Of a stretch of DNA of 64,000 nt, positions 37,623-49,420 are shown piece after piece; the stretch's first letter is position 1, and each line of letters opens with the position of its first letter. The DNA comes from Stutzerimonas xanthomarina DSM 18231 (GTDB lineage Bacteria > Pseudomonadota > Gammaproteobacteria > Pseudomonadales > Pseudomonadaceae). A program made the translations under genes and the position numbers. Below the pieces are notes generated by a model that ran no database searches, had not been told where the DNA came from, and was given only the letters and a program-made list of their open reading frames with translations. Location: contig NZ_FQXA01000003.1 in the NCBI RefSeq assembly GCF_900129835.1, positions 248,001 through 312,000 on the forward strand, in the 5' to 3' direction.

Positions 37623-39338
37623 ATGCGCACCAGTCAGTTCCTGCTCTCGACCCTTAAAGAAACCCCTTCCGACGCGGTTGTCATCAGCCATCAGCTGATG
37701 CTGCGTGCCGGCATGATTCGTAAGCTGGCCTCGGGGCTCTATACCTGGATGCCGATGGGGTTGCGTGCATTGCGCAAGGCCGAAGCCATCGTTCGCGACG
37801 AGATGAACAAGGCCGGCGCGCTGGAAGTACTGATGCCCGCCATCCAACCTGCCGAGCTGTGGCAAGAGTCCGGGCGTTGGGAGCAGTACGGTCCTGAACT
37901 GCTGCGTCTGAAAGACCGCCATAATCGCGAGTTTTGCGTTGGCCCAACTCATGAAGAAGTCATTACCGACCTGGCGCGCAACGAGCTCAACAGTTACAAG
38001 CAGTTGCCGATCAACTTCTACCAGATCCAGACAAAATTCCGTGATGAGATCCGTCCACGCTTCGGATTGATGCGCGGGCGCGAATTCACGATGAAGGACG
38101 CGTATTCGTTTCATGTGGATCAGGAGTCGTTGCAGCAAACCTACGACCGCATGCACCAGGCGTACTGCAACATCTTTACCCGCCTGGGGCTGAACTTCCG
38201 TCCGGTTCAGGCGGACACCGGATCCATCGGCGGCACCGGCTCGCACGAGTTCCATGTACTTGCAGAATCCGGTGAAGACGATATCGCGTTCAGTGACAGT
38301 TCCGACTACGCAGCGAACATCGAGAAAGCAGAGGCCATTCCGCGTGAAACTGAGCGCGGCGCTCCCAGCGAAGAACTGCGACTGATCGACACGCCGAACT
38401 GCAAGACGATTGCCGCACTGGTCGAGCAGTTCCAGCTACCCATCGAGAAAACGATCAAGACGCTGGTCGTGCGCGGCACAGAAAAAGGTCAACTGGTCGC
38501 ACTGGTCGTCCGCGGTGATCACGAGCTTAACGAGATCAAAGCGGCCAATCTGGCTCAGGTCGAGAGCCCGCTGATATTCGCCACCGATGAAGAAATACGT
38601 TCAGCCATCGGTGCAGGCCCCGGCTCACTGGGCCCGTTGAATTTGCCTATCGCCGTTGTAATCGATCGCTCGGTAGCCTTGATGAGTGATTTCGCTGCCG
38701 GGGCCAACCAGGACGACAAGCACTATTTCGGTATCAACTGGGAGCGCGATTTGCCGCTTCCGGAAGTATCCGATTTGCGCAACGTGGTCGCGGGTGATCC
38801 AAGCCCTGACGGTGTCGGCACGCTGATCATCAAGCGTGGCATCGAAGTTGGGCACATTTTCCAGCTGGGCACCAAATACAGCGAGGCGATGAATTGCAGT
38901 GTCATGGGTGAAAACGGTAAGCCTGTCATCCTGACCATGGGCTGCTATGGCATCGGCGTGTCTCGTGTCGTCGCGGCCGCCATCGAGCAGAACTACGATG
39001 ACCGCGGCATTCTCTGGCCGGACGCGCTCGCTCCGTTCCAAATTGCCCTGGTCCCGATGAAATATGAAAACCAGGCCGTCCGCGAGGCCACCGATAAGCT
39101 CTATGCGGAACTGACCGCTGCTGGCTACGACGTTCTGCTCGACGACCGTGACAAAAAGACCAGTCCAGGCGTCAAATTTGCCGATATGGAGTTGGTGGGG
39201 ATACCGCATCGCATCGTTGTCGGCGAGCGTGGGCTTGCCGATGGCACGCTGGAATACAAGCATCGACGTGATGCCGAGAGCCAGGCCATTCCTGCTGCCA
39301 ACATTCTCGAATTCATTAATTCCCGCGCCAGCTGCTGA
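37623..39338 (+). CDS. proS: Prolyl-tRNA synthetase (bacterial type)
   Basis: A 571-residue class II synthetase: [18 protein letters not shown] start, motif 1 region ([17 protein letters not shown]), motif 2 ([21 protein letters not shown]), an inserted editing domain (about 220-400), motif 3 ([19 protein letters not shown]) and anticodon-binding domain. Start at 37623 agrees with the family; the frame from 37524 begins in the porin terminator. Confidence 0.98.
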   Translation: MRTSQFLLSTLKETPSDAVVISHQLMLRAGMIRKLASGLYTWMPMGLRALRKAEAIVRDEMNKAGALEVLMPAIQPAELWQESGRWEQYGPELLRLKDRHNREFCVGPTHEEVITDLARNELNSYKQLPINFYQIQTKFRDEIRPRFGLMRGREFTMKDAYSFHVDQESLQQTYDRMHQAYCNIFTRLGLNFRPVQADTGSIGGTGSHEFHVLAESGEDDIAFSDSSDYAANIEKAEAIPRETERGAPSEELRLIDTPNCKTIAALVEQFQLPIEKTIKTLVVRGTEKGQLVALVVRGDHELNEIKAANLAQVESPLIFATDEEIRSAIGAGPGSLGPLNLPIAVVIDRSVALMSDFAAGANQDDKHYFGINWERDLPLPEVSDLRNVVAGDPSPDGVGTLIIKRGIEVGHIFQLGTKYSEAMNCSVMGENGKPVILTMGCYGIGVSRVVAAAIEQNYDDRGILWPDALAPFQIALVPMKYENQAVREATDKLYAELTAAGYDVLLDDRDKKTSPGVKFADMELVGIPHRIVVGERGLADGTLEYKHRRDAESQAIPAANILEFINSRASC

Positions 39339-39346
39339 CGGAAATC

Positions 39347-40294
39347 ATGCTCAACCGAAGTGCTTCAACTTGCGCCATGCTTTGCATGGCGCTTTTTATG
39401 AGTGGCTGCGCCAATCAGCTGCCTCAACGCAGCGAACAAGAAGCCCGCACCGAACGCAAACTGCTCAATCACAGTCTGCGCATAGAAGTGGGCGCACCCT
39501 TGCTCGAGCTGCCCCAGCGGCGCATCCGTATACTCGACCAGAAGACCTTCGAGGTCACCGACTTCGAGGTAACGCGGCGCTATGACCGCTATACACCCTA
39601 TCAACCCTGGCGCGAGCTATACGAGATCCCACTGGGCGCTGCGGCGGTGGTAGCAGGCATTGGCGCGAATGTGCTCAACGTCGTATTGCTCGGCAATCTT
39701 CCGGAAAGCGCCACCCGCGATTGGATCAGCTATGGTTTTGCCGGCCTCAATCCGTTCGTCAATGCCGAGTCCAATGGTCGCTCGCAGCAGAATCTTGCCA
39801 GCATCGATGAGCAGCGACGCGACGCTCGGCTCGAGTACTCCAGCCTGCCTTGGGCTGAGCGTCCGGTGCAGATTGTCACAGCTAACGAGACGCACGAACT
39901 GAGCACCGACCGCAACGGCGTGCTGCGCCTGAATCTGCTCGATGGCCCCTTCGCCGATCAGGACATCAGCCAGGTAGGCAAACTCCAGCTGCAGGTCGAA
40001 GACCCGCAGGACGGCACCCGAGCAGACGCCACGCTCTTTGTCAGCCGAGCCCTGCGTGGCAAGCTTCTGGAAGCGCACGACCTTATCTTCGATGACCTCG
40101 AAGGTGACGAAGTCAATCAATGGGTGCATCGCGTCAAGCGGCTTTCAGAGCTTGGCCTCGAGGAGGAGGCCAGCGAGCTTGAACAGAGCTTGATCGAGCT
40201 GACTCGCAACGACCCGGATTTGCAGCAGGAATTTCTGCGCAGCCTGATGCAGGATGCCGGACGCCAGGCGCACGATACAGGCGAAGGCGACTAG
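39347..40294 (+). CDS. Lipoprotein of unknown function
   Basis: A 315-residue protein with a lipoprotein signal (CAMLCMALFMSGC, Cys about residue 21). A hydrophobic stretch (IPLGAAAVVAGIGANVLNVVLLG, about 95-117) may be a membrane hairpin, and the C-terminal third is acidic and helical (LIFDDLEGDEVNQW region). I do not recognise the family. It lies 8 nt after proS and 8 nt before a lytic transglycosylase, so it is probably an envelope protein cotranscribed with both. Confidence 0.8.
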   Translation: MLNRSASTCAMLCMALFMSGCANQLPQRSEQEARTERKLLNHSLRIEVGAPLLELPQRRIRILDQKTFEVTDFEVTRRYDRYTPYQPWRELYEIPLGAAAVVAGIGANVLNVVLLGNLPESATRDWISYGFAGLNPFVNAESNGRSQQNLASIDEQRRDARLEYSSLPWAERPVQIVTANETHELSTDRNGVLRLNLLDGPFADQDISQVGKLQLQVEDPQDGTRADATLFVSRALRGKLLEAHDLIFDDLEGDEVNQWVHRVKRLSELGLEEEASELEQSLIELTRNDPDLQQEFLRSLMQDAGRQAHDTGEGD

Positions 40295-40302
40295 ACCGCG
40301 CC

Positions 40303-40875
40303 ATGAAGCCGCTCCCACTCCTGTGGCTGTTAGCGCTGCTCACCGCCTGGCCAGTCTCTGCGGTTTTTCGCCAGGCACCGGAGCCAGAGCTTCGCGAGCT
40401 GATGCAACGCACCGTAGCCGATGCCGAGAGCTTTCAGGATCGTTTTGAGGCGGAAGTCTGGCTGCTCGACATGTCGACCCGTCTCAAACGCTACGTTCCC
40501 GACCCGCAGGAACGGCTGACATTGCTGCGATTGGTCCATCAGGAGGCCAGCAAAGCGGGGCTCAAACCAGACATTGTGTTGGCACTCATCCATGCTGAAA
40601 GTCACTTTGACCGCTTTGCCATCTCCAGTGTCGGCGCGCAAGGGATGATGCAGGTGATGCCGTTCTGGAAAGCCGAACTGGGGCGACCGCAGGACAATCT
40701 GACCGACAATGCCACCAACCTTCGCTACGGCTGCACCATTCTCAGCTATTACCTGAAGAAGGAAAACGGTGATATCAACCGGGCGTTGGCACGCTATAAC
40801 GGCAGCCTTGGCAAACAGCACTATCCGGCAAAGGTGATCGGCTTCTGGCAGGATTTCTGGTACGTAAAGCCATGA
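40303..40875 (+). CDS. Lytic transglycosylase, SLT-type
   Basis: A 190-residue exported protein: signal peptide (LLWLLALLTAWPVSA) and a Slt/GEWL domain with the catalytic Glu in ALIHAESHFDRFAISSVG, then AQGMMQVMPFW and ARYNGSLGKQHYP. It cleaves the MurNAc-GlcNAc bond of peptidoglycan forming anhydro-muropeptides. The short N-terminal helical part lacks Slt70-like superhelix. Confidence 0.92.
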   Translation: MKPLPLLWLLALLTAWPVSAVFRQAPEPELRELMQRTVADAESFQDRFEAEVWLLDMSTRLKRYVPDPQERLTLLRLVHQEASKAGLKPDIVLALIHAESHFDRFAISSVGAQGMMQVMPFWKAELGRPQDNLTDNATNLRYGCTILSYYLKKENGDINRALARYNGSLGKQHYPAKVIGFWQDFWYVKP

Positions 40876-40903
40876 CGCCTGCAGCATAGAGGCAGGATTG
40901 CCG

Positions 40904-41365
40904 CTAGCCTTCGCTCCTTAGCTTATCCAGCCGAGCGAGCAACCCTTCCGCCGTTTGTTCACCAACCAGACTCTCACGGACCTCTCCGGCAGCATCGACG
41001 ATATAGGTCACCGGCAGCACCGCACTGCGAGGCAAGTCCAAACGTTCCGCCGGATCGACGCTAAGCACTCGAAACTCGATATTCAACTGCTTGGCCGCAG
41101 CGGCAAGCTCGTCGCCTTGCAGCCCGTCAAAATTGACCCCCAGCACAGTGATGTCGTCCCGCGACCGGTCCAGCGCGTTCAGTTCCGGAATTTCGGTACG
41201 GCAAGGGCCGCACCATTCCGCCCAGTAATTGACCAGCAACCACTGCCCGTCGAGCTGCTGCGCCGTGACGGTTGCGCCGTGCTGGTCCGCCCCCCAGTCC
41301 TCACCACAACCCACCAGCATCAAGCAGGCGAACGCACCGAGCAATCCGCTGAGTCCTCTGTTCAT
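40904..41365 (-). CDS. TlpA/ResA-like thiol-disulfide protein, lipoprotein
   Basis: A 153-residue thioredoxin-fold protein: lipobox in FACLMLVGCGE, active site NYWAEWCGPCRTEIPEL (CGPC), and LPVTYIVDAAGEVRE with the cis-Pro. It probably reduces disulfides in periplasmic partners. ATG 41365 is preferred; a GTG at 41383 is an alternative six codons upstream. Confidence 0.9.
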   Translation of the reverse strand: MNRGLSGLLGAFACLMLVGCGEDWGADQHGATVTAQQLDGQWLLVNYWAEWCGPCRTEIPELNALDRSRDDITVLGVNFDGLQGDELAAAAKQLNIEFRVLSVDPAERLDLPRSAVLPVTYIVDAAGEVRESLVGEQTAEGLLARLDKLRSEG

Positions 41366-41401
41366 CTTCCATTTTTCCTTCACTACTGAGTATCGGCTCG
41401 T

Positions 41402-42622
41402 TCATACCCGCTGCGACTGCAGCCAGTCTGCGACGCTACCACCAAAGAGATTGGCCTGCTCTCGCTGAAGCAACTCCAAGGATTGACGCAACGTAGGGTA
41501 CCAGGGTTCATCCAGATGCTCCGGTAACGCCTGCTTGCCCGAGAGCGGCCAGGGATTGGAGCGCAACAGCTGATCGAAGCTGTAGCTATTGAGATCGCGA
41601 CAGAGCACCCAGCCGGACGATCCGGTTCGACAGACGAGCTGCTCTCGCTCGAAGAATTCCAGAATCTCGTCCCATTCGTCCTCCGGCAGCTTCCAGCCGC
41701 TGCGGTGAGCATCGCGTAGACGCACCTCACGCCCGGTCTGTTGGCTTTCGTAAAGCACCCGCAACAGCCCGAGCATGACCAGCAGACGCGGCACCGAACG
41801 CCGCCGCCATTGCTGCGATGATGACAATCCACAGACCAGTTCCGCCCCGAACAATACGATCATCCAGGACAGGTACACCCATAGCAGAAACAGCGGCACC
41901 GCGGCAAAAGCCCCGTAGATCAACTGATAGCTGGGGAAATAGCTGACATACAAGCCGAACAGCTGCTTTGCCGTTTCGAACAGTACAGCGGTAAAGGTTC
42001 CACCTACCACTGCATGCCGCAGCGGCACTCGAGTGTTTGGCACGGCTGCATAGATAAGTGTGAATGCCGCGACACTGAGCACCAGCGGCATCGCCTTCAG
42101 AACCGTGCGCGCACCGATCAGTGCATGCGGTCCCGAAATCAGCGACAACGAAGTGATGTACGTGCTCATGGCAAACCCCGCTCCGAGCAGCAACGGCCCA
42201 AGGCTGAGGATCGCCCAGTACAGCAGAAAGCTCGAGATCCCACGGCGCGGCTGGCGCACCCGCCAGATCACGTTGAACGCCTTTTCGATGGTCAGCAGCA
42301 TCATCAGTGCCGTCGCCATCAGAAACCCCACGCCGAACCAGGTCAGCTGCCTCGCCTGATCAGTGAACGCGACCAGATAGTCCTGAATGGTCGCGCCGGT
42401 GGAGGGAATGAAATTACTAAAAATATACACCTGAATCTGCTCACCGATTCCCTGGAACGCGGGAATGGCGGACAGCATGGCGAAGGTCACCGTCATCATC
42501 GGCACCACCGCGAACAGGGTGGTATAGGTCAATGCGGCAGCGCTGTGTGGGCCGCGATCCGCGAGGAAGCGCTGCACCAGAAAACGACCGAACTCCAGAA
42601 AATCCTTGATCCGTTGTTGCAT
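41402..42622 (-). CDS. YihY/BrkB family inner-membrane protein
   Basis: A 406-residue protein with six hydrophobic segments in the first 290 residues ([20 protein letters not shown] and [22 protein letters not shown] among them) and a cytoplasmic C-terminal tail. The segments [34 protein letters not shown] and [19 protein letters not shown] are hallmarks of the YihY/BrkB family, once mislabelled as RNase BN. Function is undefined. The stop lies 36 nt before the TlpA-like gene start, same strand. Confidence 0.9.
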   Translation of the reverse strand: MQQRIKDFLEFGRFLVQRFLADRGPHSAAALTYTTLFAVVPMMTVTFAMLSAIPAFQGIGEQIQVYIFSNFIPSTGATIQDYLVAFTDQARQLTWFGVGFLMATALMMLLTIEKAFNVIWRVRQPRRGISSFLLYWAILSLGPLLLGAGFAMSTYITSLSLISGPHALIGARTVLKAMPLVLSVAAFTLIYAAVPNTRVPLRHAVVGGTFTAVLFETAKQLFGLYVSYFPSYQLIYGAFAAVPLFLLWVYLSWMIVLFGAELVCGLSSSQQWRRRSVPRLLVMLGLLRVLYESQQTGREVRLRDAHRSGWKLPEDEWDEILEFFEREQLVCRTGSSGWVLCRDLNSYSFDQLLRSNPWPLSGKQALPEHLDEPWYPTLRQSLELLQREQANLFGGSVADWLQSQRV

Positions 42623-42783
42623 TCAATCCCCTCGGTGCCAGTCTCGATCGTCGAAACCCGATTGCCAGCAGGCCTGCAGCAAGCAAAAGCCTACCTTGGC
42701 AGACAGCGCTTCGCGACCACCGTTTCGAGCACCACTGCTTTGAGGGTTAGAATGGCCACCTAATCTGGCGCGAAGCAAACCCA

Positions 42784-44142
<1,359 letters not shown>

Positions 44143-44178
44143 GACGAGCAGGAGGCACGGCGCCAGATTCTCAGGTAC

Positions 44179-44227
44179 GTTGAACAGCGTCGGTGGGCTG
44201 AAGCCCACCCTACGCCAGCAGTTCAAC
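44179..44227. repeat. Palindromic intergenic element (REP-like)
   Basis: Core stem GGTGGGCT/AGCCCACC (44192-44209, 2-nt loop) ending in CCCTACG, enclosed by GTTGAAC/GTTCAAC at 44179-44185 and 44221-44227. The CCACCCTAC end is shared with the repeat units near 4 kb, suggesting one dispersed family. Confidence 0.7.
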
Positions 44228-44323
44228 CTACTCCCGGGTGAGCCGCATGACAACGTTTCGGCTCGGCTTGGCCGTGCTGACCTGCAACGCCAGGCCGAGC
44301 TCAACAGCCTGCTGCCAGCGTTC

Positions 44324-45028
44324 CTACCAGCCGAGCGTTTCCTTAAGAAACGGAATAGTCAGTTTGCGTTGCGCCTGAAGGGAGGCCTGATCGAGCCGAT
44401 CGAGCAACTCGAACAAGGCGCTCATGCTGCGCGCTCCGCGCGTGAGGATAAAGCGGCCGACATCGTCCGGCAGGTTCAGACCGCGGCGCGACGCTCGGAG
44501 CTGAAGGGCACGCAGCTTGTCCTCATCCGAAAGCTCCTGCAGTTGAAACACCAGCGATAGACTCAACCGGGACTTGAGGTCTGGAAGCTGCACCGCGATT
44601 TCTCGCGGAGAGGCGTCAGCGGCGAGCAACAAACGTCGACCGCTGTCGCGAAGCCGATTGAACAGATGAAACAAGGCTTCTTCCCACACCGGATCACCCG
44701 CTATGGCGTCCAGATCATCCAGGCAGACCAGCTCACTCCGTTCCAGATTATCCAGAAGCGCCGGGCCGTATTCCGCCACCTCCGCCAATGGCAGATACAC
44801 CGCTAGCTCACCGCGCTGTTCAACGCGCAAGCAGGCCGCCTGAAGCAGATGGCTGCGGCCGACACCGGTGCCGCCCCACAGATAGACCAGTTCGTCGGAC
44901 CAGCCAGCAGCCGGCGAACAAACACGCTCGACATAGCCAAGCGCGGCCGCGTTGGCGCCCGGATAGAAGTTGGCAAAAGTGGCGTCGTCACGAAGACGAA
45001 TGCCCAGGGGGAGCTGGATGGGTTTCAT
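44324..45028 (-). CDS. hda: DnaA regulatory inactivator Hda
   Basis: A 234-residue DnaA-like AAA+ protein lacking a DNA-binding domain. The N-terminal clamp-binding-type segment is PIQLPLGIRL, the P-loop is LWGGTGVGRSHLLQA, and Walker B is LVCLDDLDAIAG. Hda with the sliding clamp stimulates ATP hydrolysis by DnaA after initiation. It overlaps the stop of the upstream permease by 4 nt. Confidence 0.95.
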   Translation of the reverse strand: MKPIQLPLGIRLRDDATFANFYPGANAAALGYVERVCSPAAGWSDELVYLWGGTGVGRSHLLQAACLRVEQRGELAVYLPLAEVAEYGPALLDNLERSELVCLDDLDAIAGDPVWEEALFHLFNRLRDSGRRLLLAADASPREIAVQLPDLKSRLSLSLVFQLQELSDEDKLRALQLRASRRGLNLPDDVGRFILTRGARSMSALFELLDRLDQASLQAQRKLTIPFLKETLGW

Positions 45029-46113
45029 GGTTGGCGGGGTGAGTCTACCGGCGGCTCTGCGTAAAGGTCGGAGAGTTTATAGAGATCATGCACATGACGC
45101 AGCAGCACCATGATTACCGCTGCGACAGGCAATGCCAGGAGCACACCGGTAAATCCGAACAATTGCCCTCCCGCCAGCACCGCGAAGATCACCGCAACCG
45201 GGTGCAGGCCGATACGGTCTCCCACCAGCAGCGGCGTCAACAGCATGCCTTCCAACATCTGCCCGGCTGTGAACACCGCAACGACGCCCAGCAGGGGATA
45301 GAGTTCCAAACCAAACTGGAACAGCACGGCAATCACTGCAGCGCCTATACCCACCACGAACCCCATGTACGGCACGATGCTGGCGAGGCCAGCCAGGACG
45401 CCGATCAACAGCCCCAACTCGACGCCGACCAGCATCAGACCGGCCGAATAGACCACCGCCAGCGCCAACATGACCAGCAACTGGCCCCGCAGAAAGGCGC
45501 CGATCACCTCGTGGCACTCGCGCATCAGAGCCATGACGGCCACCTCGCGCCGCCGCGGCAGCAGCGTGCGCAGCTTGGCCATGATCAGGTCCCAATCGCG
45601 CAGCAGGTAGAAACACACCACAGGCACCAGCAGGAGGTTCGCCAACCACGCCAGCAAAGCAATGCTCGACGCCGTAGCCTGACTGAGGATGACTGCTACC
45701 ACGTCCTTGGTGCTGCCGAGATTGGCGGAAAACGCACTCTTGAGCTGATCGACGCGCCAGAATTCCTCATCGAGGCCAAACTGCCCCTGCACCCAGGGCA
45801 ACGCCGTCAGCTGCAGCCAGTCCAGACCTTGCGGCGCCAGTTGGTACAGATGCATCAGCTGCTTGCCAAGCATCGGCACCAGTACCAGCAACAACAACAG
45901 ACACAGCAATGTGAACAGCGAAAAAACCAGGATCACGCCCCAGGTCCGGGACAGTTTCCAGCGCTCCAGCCGGTCAACCAGCGGGTCACCCAGATAGGCC
46001 AGCAGGATGCCGACCAGAAACGGCGAAAGGATCGGTGACAGCTGATAGATCAGCCAGCCAATCAGTAACAGCGCCACCAGCCAAAGCCAGCGGTTGTTGT
46101 GGGTGATGGTCAT
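45025..46113 (-). CDS. AI-2E family (PerM-like) transporter
   Basis: A 362-residue inner-membrane protein with about eight membrane segments (WLVALLLIGWLIYQLSPIL, ILVFSLFTLLCLLLLLVLVP) and the family blocks FLVGILLAYLGDPLVDRLE and SIVPYMGFVVGIGAAV, IGLHPVAVIFAVLAGGQLFG. It is a paralogue of the protein at 15224-16303. In other Pseudomonas a member of this family also precedes hda. Substrate unknown. Confidence 0.9.
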   Translation of the reverse strand: MTITHNNRWLWLVALLLIGWLIYQLSPILSPFLVGILLAYLGDPLVDRLERWKLSRTWGVILVFSLFTLLCLLLLLVLVPMLGKQLMHLYQLAPQGLDWLQLTALPWVQGQFGLDEEFWRVDQLKSAFSANLGSTKDVVAVILSQATASSIALLAWLANLLLVPVVCFYLLRDWDLIMAKLRTLLPRRREVAVMALMRECHEVIGAFLRGQLLVMLALAVVYSAGLMLVGVELGLLIGVLAGLASIVPYMGFVVGIGAAVIAVLFQFGLELYPLLGVVAVFTAGQMLEGMLLTPLLVGDRIGLHPVAVIFAVLAGGQLFGFTGVLLALPVAAVIMVLLRHVHDLYKLSDLYAEPPVDSPRQP

Positions 46114-46247
46114 GTTCTAGATATCTTGCTTGGGGTAATCGGAAGCCAAGTGGCTACAGCAGACGAAAGGCGAAATCATGGGGTCCATAAGCGCCATGGG
46201 CGACAGCGCCTACAGCGTTTACTGTCGCGATCATGGGCCGACGACCG

Positions 46248-47381
46248 CTACCAACGGTAGCGCAGCAAGGTGCCTTGATCTGCGGGCTGAGATGGCTCGC
46301 TTGTCGATACGCCCGGCGCTTCGGGAGGAATCTGGGCCTCGATGGGTGGGGCTTCAGCGCCGCCGGCCGACACTTCACCGCTGTCGACAGGATCGAGGGC
46401 TGTATCGGTGCCAGCGGTATCCAACGGCGGATCAAATTCATCCAGAGTGACTTCCTGTAGCCGCGCCAAGGCCAGTTGAGCCCGCAGTTGCTCGGGACTG
46501 GCATTGAGGCGATACACCAGCCGATCGCTATCAACTCGCTGCAGGCGTGCGCCGAAGGGTTCGAGCAGGCGATCAAGCTCGGCGAAACGTCCCACGTCAG
46601 CCCCAAGCACTTCGAGCGTAATATCCGAGCTGTCACCGGGCTCAACGCGGTATTGCGGCGCGAGGAATGTGCTTACGGCGAGCATGACCTCATCGGCCAG
46701 CGCCGCTCGAGTGTCGCCACTCACCTTGCCTTGAGTCTGTTTGTCGCCAAGCCAAAGGCGCCAGTTGGCTTGCCAGGTTTCGCCGGACTGTTTCGCCATG
46801 ACAGCTAGCAGCCCGTCGGTATCGTACCGCTCTGAAACATCGCGAAGCGCCTGCGGGTCTCTTGCCGTGATCGTATCGGGGGTGGCTACGAGCTGCTCAC
46901 TCAGGTCAGCCAGCGGCAAACGCAACGGCAGACCGCGGTGCTGGGCGGCGGCGCGCAAGTCCGCGGAACCCTCTTGCGCATCGCCAACAAGCTGCGAACC
47001 GTTCGCTGACTCTCCCAGCCACCAGGTCAGGATGCTCGGGCGCTCAGCGCCCCACAACGGAATCCCCGCTGATCGCAGCGCCCGCTCGGTAGTCACCGGG
47101 TCGAAGCTCACAATGACGGCGTCCCCCTCATAGGCGTACCGGCTCACCAGTTGCTGCGGATCGTTGCGCAATGGCGCAACGGCCTTCTGGTCAGAGCTGG
47201 AGTCACCAGTCAGACGCAGCACCAGCGTGTCGAACGCCTTGCGCAGCGCCTCTTCACGCTCGGCTGGTTGTTGGCTGGCAACCGGCTCACGCACTCTGTA
47301 GAGATCGCTGAGGGGAACCGCCATGCTATGGGCGGACACGACGGCGCAGCACAGTGCAAGAAGACGGGGAATTACGCGCAT
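46248..47381 (-). CDS. DUF2066 domain protein, exported
   Basis: A 377-residue protein with a signal peptide (LLALCCAVVSAHSMA) and the DUF2066 pattern (VPLSDLYRVREPVASQQ, EALRKAFDTLVLRLTGD, RPSILTWWLGE). The C-terminus is rich in Pro and acidic residues. Function unknown. It is 135 nt upstream of the permease-hda pair on the same strand and divergent from purM. Confidence 0.82.
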   Translation of the reverse strand: MRVIPRLLALCCAVVSAHSMAVPLSDLYRVREPVASQQPAEREEALRKAFDTLVLRLTGDSSSDQKAVAPLRNDPQQLVSRYAYEGDAVIVSFDPVTTERALRSAGIPLWGAERPSILTWWLGESANGSQLVGDAQEGSADLRAAAQHRGLPLRLPLADLSEQLVATPDTITARDPQALRDVSERYDTDGLLAVMAKQSGETWQANWRLWLGDKQTQGKVSGDTRAALADEVMLAVSTFLAPQYRVEPGDSSDITLEVLGADVGRFAELDRLLEPFGARLQRVDSDRLVYRLNASPEQLRAQLALARLQEVTLDEFDPPLDTAGTDTALDPVDSGEVSAGGAEAPPIEAQIPPEAPGVSTSEPSQPADQGTLLRYRW

Positions 47382-47706
47382 ATTGAGAAACTCGCTGGCT
47401 AGCCAGTCATAAGGGCGGCCGTCGCGGGTGGTGACCGGGTTCGGCTACGGTGATCAAGCGTTATACCTTAAACAGGCCCCTAACTCGCGGCAACCGCAGC
47501 AGTCACAGGCTACGCATCTTGCCGCGCAATCTCAGGTCCGTTCCTAGCACACCTGTTCGACATCACCGTTCGCGGGATGGTCGCTGTGCGGCAAGCCTGA
47601 TAAAATCGCGCGCTTTCCGCAGACCGGTCCGGCGCCTCGCCGCGTCGCGACAGAAACCTGATTCTGACCCGGTCGCCCGCACTCCCCTTCACAGGTCCGG
47701 ATTCAT
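47382..47706. promoter_or_regulatory. Divergent region between DUF2066 gene and purM
   Basis: No credible gene. An extended -10 box TGATAAAAT at about 47598-47606 faces purM, about 100 nt upstream of its start; a matching -35 is not clear. Confidence 0.4.
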
Positions 47707-48765
47707 ATGAGCAAGCAACCCTCCATCAGCTACAAGGACGCCGGTGTCGACATCGATGCAGGCGAAGCGCTGGTCGAACGCATCAAAGGCGTAGCCAAGC
47801 GCACCGCTCGTCCTGAGGTCATGGGTGGCCTGGGCGGCTTTGGCGCGCTCTGCGAGATTCCGGCTGGTTACAAGCAGCCGGTGCTGGTCTCAGGCACCGA
47901 CGGCGTCGGCACCAAGCTGCGCCTGGCGTTGAATCTCAACCAGCACGACAGCATCGGCCAGGATCTGGTCGCAATGTGCGTCAACGACCTGGTGGTTTGC
48001 GGTGCCGAGCCGCTGTTCTTCCTTGACTACTACGCCACCGGCAAGCTCAACGTCGATATCGCCGCCACGGTGGTAACCGGTATTGGCGCTGGCTGTGAAC
48101 TGGCGGGTTGTTCGCTGGTGGGCGGCGAAACCGCCGAGATGCCAGGCATGTACGAAGGTGAAGATTACGACCTGGCCGGGTTCTGCGTGGGCGTGGTGGA
48201 GAAAAGTGAAATCATCGACGGCTCGAAGGTAGCCGCTGGCGATGCCTTGATCGCCCTTCCTTCGAGCGGTCCACATTCCAACGGGTATTCACTGATCCGC
48301 AAAATTATCGAAGTGGCTGGCGCCGATATCGAGAGCACCCAACTCGGCGGCAAGCCGCTCACTGAGCTGTTGATGGCGCCGACCCGTATCTATGTGAAGC
48401 CATTGCTCAAGCTGATCAAGGACACCGGTGCGGTGAAAGCGATGGCGCACATCACCGGCGGTGGGCTGCTGGACAACATCCCGCGCGTACTGCCCGAAGG
48501 TAGCCAGGCGGTCGTTGATGTCGCCAGTTGGCAGCGCCCTGCTGTATTTGACTGGCTGCAGCAGCAAGGCAACGTCGATGAACACGAAATGCACCGTGTA
48601 TTGAACTGTGGCGTCGGCATGGTGATCTGTGTCGCCCGGGATCAGGTCGAAACCGTCCTCGCCAATCTGCGCAGCTCCGGCGAAAGCCCTTGGGTCATCG
48701 GCGAAATCGGTTCGGCTAGCGCGGGTGCCGAGCGCGTTCTCCTGAACAACCTGAAAAGCCATTGA
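47707..48765 (+). CDS. purM: Phosphoribosylformylglycinamidine cyclo-ligase
   Basis: A 352-residue AIR synthetase of purine synthesis: [51 protein letters not shown] and [11 protein letters not shown] with [15 protein letters not shown]. It acts as a dimer in the cytoplasm. Overlaps purN by 4 nt, the usual purMN operon. Confidence 0.98.
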   Translation: MSKQPSISYKDAGVDIDAGEALVERIKGVAKRTARPEVMGGLGGFGALCEIPAGYKQPVLVSGTDGVGTKLRLALNLNQHDSIGQDLVAMCVNDLVVCGAEPLFFLDYYATGKLNVDIAATVVTGIGAGCELAGCSLVGGETAEMPGMYEGEDYDLAGFCVGVVEKSEIIDGSKVAAGDALIALPSSGPHSNGYSLIRKIIEVAGADIESTQLGGKPLTELLMAPTRIYVKPLLKLIKDTGAVKAMAHITGGGLLDNIPRVLPEGSQAVVDVASWQRPAVFDWLQQQGNVDEHEMHRVLNCGVGMVICVARDQVETVLANLRSSGESPWVIGEIGSASAGAERVLLNNLKSH

Positions 48766-49412
48766 TGCACGCGCCCTGCAATGTTGTTGTGCTGATCTCT
48801 GGGTCTGGAAGCAATCTCCAGGCCCTGATCGACAGCCTCGACGAAAACAGTCCCGTGCGCATTCGCGCCGTGGTTTCGAACCGCGCAGACGCCTTCGGCC
48901 TGCAACGTGCACAAGCGGCCGGCATCGATACGCATGTTGTGCAGCACAAGGGTTTTGCTGATCGCGAAGCATTCGATGCGGCACTGATTGAAATTATCGA
49001 CACATACCAGCCGCAGCTGGTGGTGCTGGCCGGCTTCATGCGCATTCTCAGCGCCGGCTTCGCTCGCCACTATCAGGGTCGCCTGCTCAACATCCACCCC
49101 TCGCTGCTACCGAAGTATAAGGGACTGGATACCCACCGCCGCGCACTCGATGCCGGCGATCAGGAACACGGTTGCAGCGTGCACTTCGTGACCGAAGAGC
49201 TAGACGGCGGACCTGTGGCCATACAGGCCTGCCTAAGGATCGAACCCAACGAAAGCATCGACAAGCTGACCGACCGAGTGCATGCAGCCGAGCACATCAT
49301 CTATCCGCTCGCTGTCCGCTGGTTCGCCGAGGGCCGCTTGCGCCTTGCCGATCAAGGCGCGATGCTGGACGACACGTTGCTGCCGGCCTCCGGCCATCTA
49401 TTGAGAATCTAG
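48762..49412 (+). CDS. purN: Phosphoribosylglycinamide formyltransferase
   Basis: A 216-residue folate-dependent transferase: [14 protein letters not shown] for phosphate binding, catalytic [17 protein letters not shown] (Asn/His), and [16 protein letters not shown] with the third catalytic Asp. Third step of purine synthesis. Confidence 0.97.
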   Translation: MMHAPCNVVVLISGSGSNLQALIDSLDENSPVRIRAVVSNRADAFGLQRAQAAGIDTHVVQHKGFADREAFDAALIEIIDTYQPQLVVLAGFMRILSAGFARHYQGRLLNIHPSLLPKYKGLDTHRRALDAGDQEHGCSVHFVTEELDGGPVAIQACLRIEPNESIDKLTDRVHAAEHIIYPLAVRWFAEGRLRLADQGAMLDDTLLPASGHLLRI

Positions 49413-49420
49413 GAGACATT

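Noticed and set aside
45088-46038. Rightward 316-codon frame rich in His/Gln
   Set aside because: Antisense of the PerM-like permease; no ribosome site and implausible composition.
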